DNA from: Burkholderia cepacia
GTDB taxonomy: Bacteria > Pseudomonadota > Gammaproteobacteria > Burkholderiales > Burkholderiaceae
Assembly: GCF_029962485.1 (NCBI RefSeq)
Contig: NZ_CP073638.1
Location: 2,790,001-2,854,000, forward strand
Length of the DNA stretch: 64,000 nt
Direction of reading: 5' to 3'
Position 1 is the first letter of the stretch. Each line of letters opens with the position of its first letter. The notes below the pieces were generated by a model. That model was not told where the DNA came from. It was given only the letters and a program-made list of their open reading frames with translations, and searched no databases. Below, piece after piece: positions 62,321-64,000 of this stretch. A program made the translations under genes and the position numbers.

Positions 62321-63490
62321 ATGGATGCCCCCAAGGTCGTGGTCGAAGGTCTGTGCAAGGTGTTTGGAAGTAACCCGCAGCAGGCGCTCGACATGCTCGC
62401 CGCCGGCGCGACGAAAGACGATGTGCTCAAGCGCACCGGTCAGGTCGTCGGCGTGCACAACGTCTCCTTCGAAGTGCAGGAAGGCGAAATTTTCGTGCTG
62501 ATGGGCCTGTCCGGCTCCGGCAAGTCCACACTGATTCGCCTCGTGAACCGGCTGGTCGATCCGAGCGCCGGCAAGGTGATGATCGACGGGCTCGACGTCG
62601 CGTCGGCGCGCCGCTCGGCGTTGACCGCGCTGCGCCGCAAGGACATGAGCATGGTGTTCCAGTCGTTCGCGCTGATGCCGCATCGCAGCGTCGTGTCGAA
62701 TGCCGCGTTCGGCCTCGAAGTCGCGGGCATGGGCAAGAAGGAACGCGAGCGCCGCGCGATGGAAGTGCTCGAGCAGGTTGGCCTCGCGCCGTTCTCGCAC
62801 AAGCTGCCGTCGGAGTTGTCGGGCGGCATGCAGCAGCGCGTCGGCCTTGCCCGCGCGCTGGCCGTGAACCCGTCGCTGATGATCATGGACGAGGCGTTCT
62901 CCGCGCTCGATCCGCTCAAGCGCCGCGAAATGCAGGATGTGCTGCTGCAACTGCAGAAGGAACAGCGCCGCACGATCATGTTCGTATCGCACGATCTCGA
63001 GGAAGCGCTGCGCATCGGCAACCGCATCGCGATCATGGAAGGCGGCCGCCTCGTGCAGGTGGGCACGCCGCAGGACATCATCGCGAACCCGGCCGACGAT
63101 TACGTGCGTGCGTTCTTCGACGGTATCGACACCAGCCGCTACCTCACTGCCGGTGACCTGATGCAGACGGGCGCCGTGCCGATCGTGTCGAAATGCGATG
63201 CGGCGAACGTCGCGGCGACGCTGAACGGCAGCGCCGAATACGCGTTCGTGCTCGACGCCCAGCGCAAGATCCGCGGCTTCGTCACGCGCGACGCGATCGG
63301 CCAGGACACGCCGTCGGTGCGGCCGATCGAAAGCATCCGGCACGATGCGTCGCTCGAACATGTCGTCGCGCGTGTGGTTGCGAGCCCGAATGCATTGCCC
63401 GTCGTCGACGACGACGGCTGCTACTGCGGCTCGGTCGATCGTGCGCTCATCCTGAAGGCCATCACGCGTTCGCGAGGCTCCCATGTCTGA
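62321..63490 (+). CDS. proV: Glycine betaine/proline ABC transporter ATPase
   Basis: A 389-residue ABC ATPase with the ProV-specific N-terminal extension (ALDMLAAGATKDDVLKRTG). Walker A GLSGSGKST, Q-loop VFQSFALMPHRS, signature LSGGMQQRVGLARAL, Walker B LMIMDEAFSAL, then a C-terminal CBS-type regulatory region (SAEYAFVLDAQRKIRGFVTRD) that senses ionic strength in ProV/OpuA. Length and order are normal. It energises uptake of osmoprotectants such as glycine betaine. Overlaps proW by 8 bases. Confidence 0.94.
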   Translation: MDAPKVVVEGLCKVFGSNPQQALDMLAAGATKDDVLKRTGQVVGVHNVSFEVQEGEIFVLMGLSGSGKSTLIRLVNRLVDPSAGKVMIDGLDVASARRSALTALRRKDMSMVFQSFALMPHRSVVSNAAFGLEVAGMGKKERERRAMEVLEQVGLAPFSHKLPSELSGGMQQRVGLARALAVNPSLMIMDEAFSALDPLKRREMQDVLLQLQKEQRRTIMFVSHDLEEALRIGNRIAIMEGGRLVQVGTPQDIIANPADDYVRAFFDGIDTSRYLTAGDLMQTGAVPIVSKCDAANVAATLNGSAEYAFVLDAQRKIRGFVTRDAIGQDTPSVRPIESIRHDASLEHVVARVVASPNALPVVDDDGCYCGSVDRALILKAITRSRGSHV

Positions 63491-64000
63491 AATGATTCCG
63501 CTCGGTACCTGGGTCGACCAGGGCGTTCACTACCTGCTCGACCATGACGCGAAGACGTTCGACGCGATTGGTCAGGCGATCGAGGGGCTCGCGGCATTCG
63601 TCGAGCACAGCCTGCAGGCGATCCCGATGTGGCTGATGATGGCGATCTTCATCGGCGTCGGACTGTGGCGGGTGGGCTGGCGCTTCGCGCTGTTTACCAC
63701 CGCGTCGCTGCTGCTGATCTTCGCGACGGGCTTCTGGGATCAGACCGTCATCACGCTCGGCCTCACGCTGTCGTCGACGATCATCAGCCTCGTGCTCGGC
63801 ATTCCGCTCGGCATCTGGGCCGCGAAGAGCAAGTGGGTCGCTGCGATCGTGCGCCCGATTCTCGACCTGATGCAGACGATGCCGGCCTTCGTCTACCTGA
63901 TTCCGGCCGCGATGCTGTTCGGTCTCGGCCGCGTGCCGGGGATCCTGTCGACGGTGATCTTCGCGATGCCGCCTGCGGTGCGCCTGACGAGCCTCGGTAT
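63483..64000 (+). CDS. proW: Glycine betaine/proline ABC transporter permease (3' end outside window)
   Basis: The frame opens at ATG 63483 (MSEMIPLGTWVDQGVHYLLD), overlapping the proV stop by 8 bases, and runs off the right edge after about 172 residues. It shows several membrane helices, the permease pattern LTLSSTIISLVLGIPLGIWAAKS, and the start of LDLMQTMPAFVYLIPAAMLFGLG, which is highly typical of ProW/OpuAB. The substrate-binding protein gene (proX) would be expected next. Confidence 0.93.
   Translation, partial: MSEMIPLGTWVDQGVHYLLDHDAKTFDAIGQAIEGLAAFVEHSLQAIPMWLMMAIFIGVGLWRVGWRFALFTTASLLLIFATGFWDQTVITLGLTLSSTIISLVLGIPLGIWAAKSKWVAAIVRPILDLMQTMPAFVYLIPAAMLFGLGRVPGILSTVIFAMPPAVRLTSLG

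Overview
The window is GC-rich (roughly 65-70% by eye) and densely packed. Its gene families (two OpcP/Omp38-type porins, several DUF2827 proteins, phosphocholine-specific phospholipase C, a TetR-controlled leucine/isovalerate cluster, a giant trimeric autotransporter adhesin with an ESPR leader) point to Burkholderia, most likely the Burkholderia cepacia complex and plausibly a secondary chromosome. This is inferred from gene content; no search was run. No tRNA, rRNA, CRISPR array, insertion sequence or prophage was seen.

Layout. 1-8106: tail of a sensor histidine kinase, a minus-strand run of small enzymes (alpha/beta hydrolase, metallophosphoesterase, GNAT, LysE exporter), a porin, a GFA-family protein and a secreted beta-propeller-like protein. 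8159-11713: a minus-strand operon of a Tat-secreted DsrE-like protein, a periplasmic solute-binding protein, a diheme cytochrome and a TsdA-type cytochrome, read here as a periplasmic thiosulfate/sulfur oxidation module. 11953-14218: TonB-dependent siderophore receptor behind a Fur box. 14994-21507: aromatic-acid module with a porin, an AAHS-type transporter, two VanA-like Rieske oxygenases and one VanB-like reductase, divergent from a MarR regulator; repeated operator-like sites occur upstream. 21566-28143: leucine/isovalerate catabolism (liuABCD) with a divergent TetR regulator. 28457-30817: small lipoprotein and Tat-dependent phospholipase C.

30900-51967 is the most unusual part. A 2,944-residue trimeric autotransporter adhesin with two very long Ser/Thr-rich repeat stalks lies beside an OmpA-like lipoprotein, four DUF2827 paralogues that look like glycosyltransferases, an FkbM-methyltransferase/TPR/glycosyltransferase fusion, a two-domain GT34-like glycosyltransferase, a remnant of a sugar-type methyltransferase, a secreted DUF4019 protein and an intact stand-alone EAL phosphodiesterase. 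I propose this is a dedicated system that glycosylates and regulates the Ser/Thr-rich adhesin, parallel to serine-rich-repeat adhesin loci of Gram-positive bacteria. An AT-rich, apparently non-coding kilobase precedes the adhesin gene.

52952-64000: ferritin-like diiron protein, small conserved protein, FMN reductase, a probable small RNA with promoter, CUCCUCC motif and strong terminator, NIPSNAP protein, GNAT with an Arg-rich tail, the DUF2339/DUF3999 membrane pair, and the start of a ProV/ProW glycine-betaine type ABC transporter that runs off the right edge.
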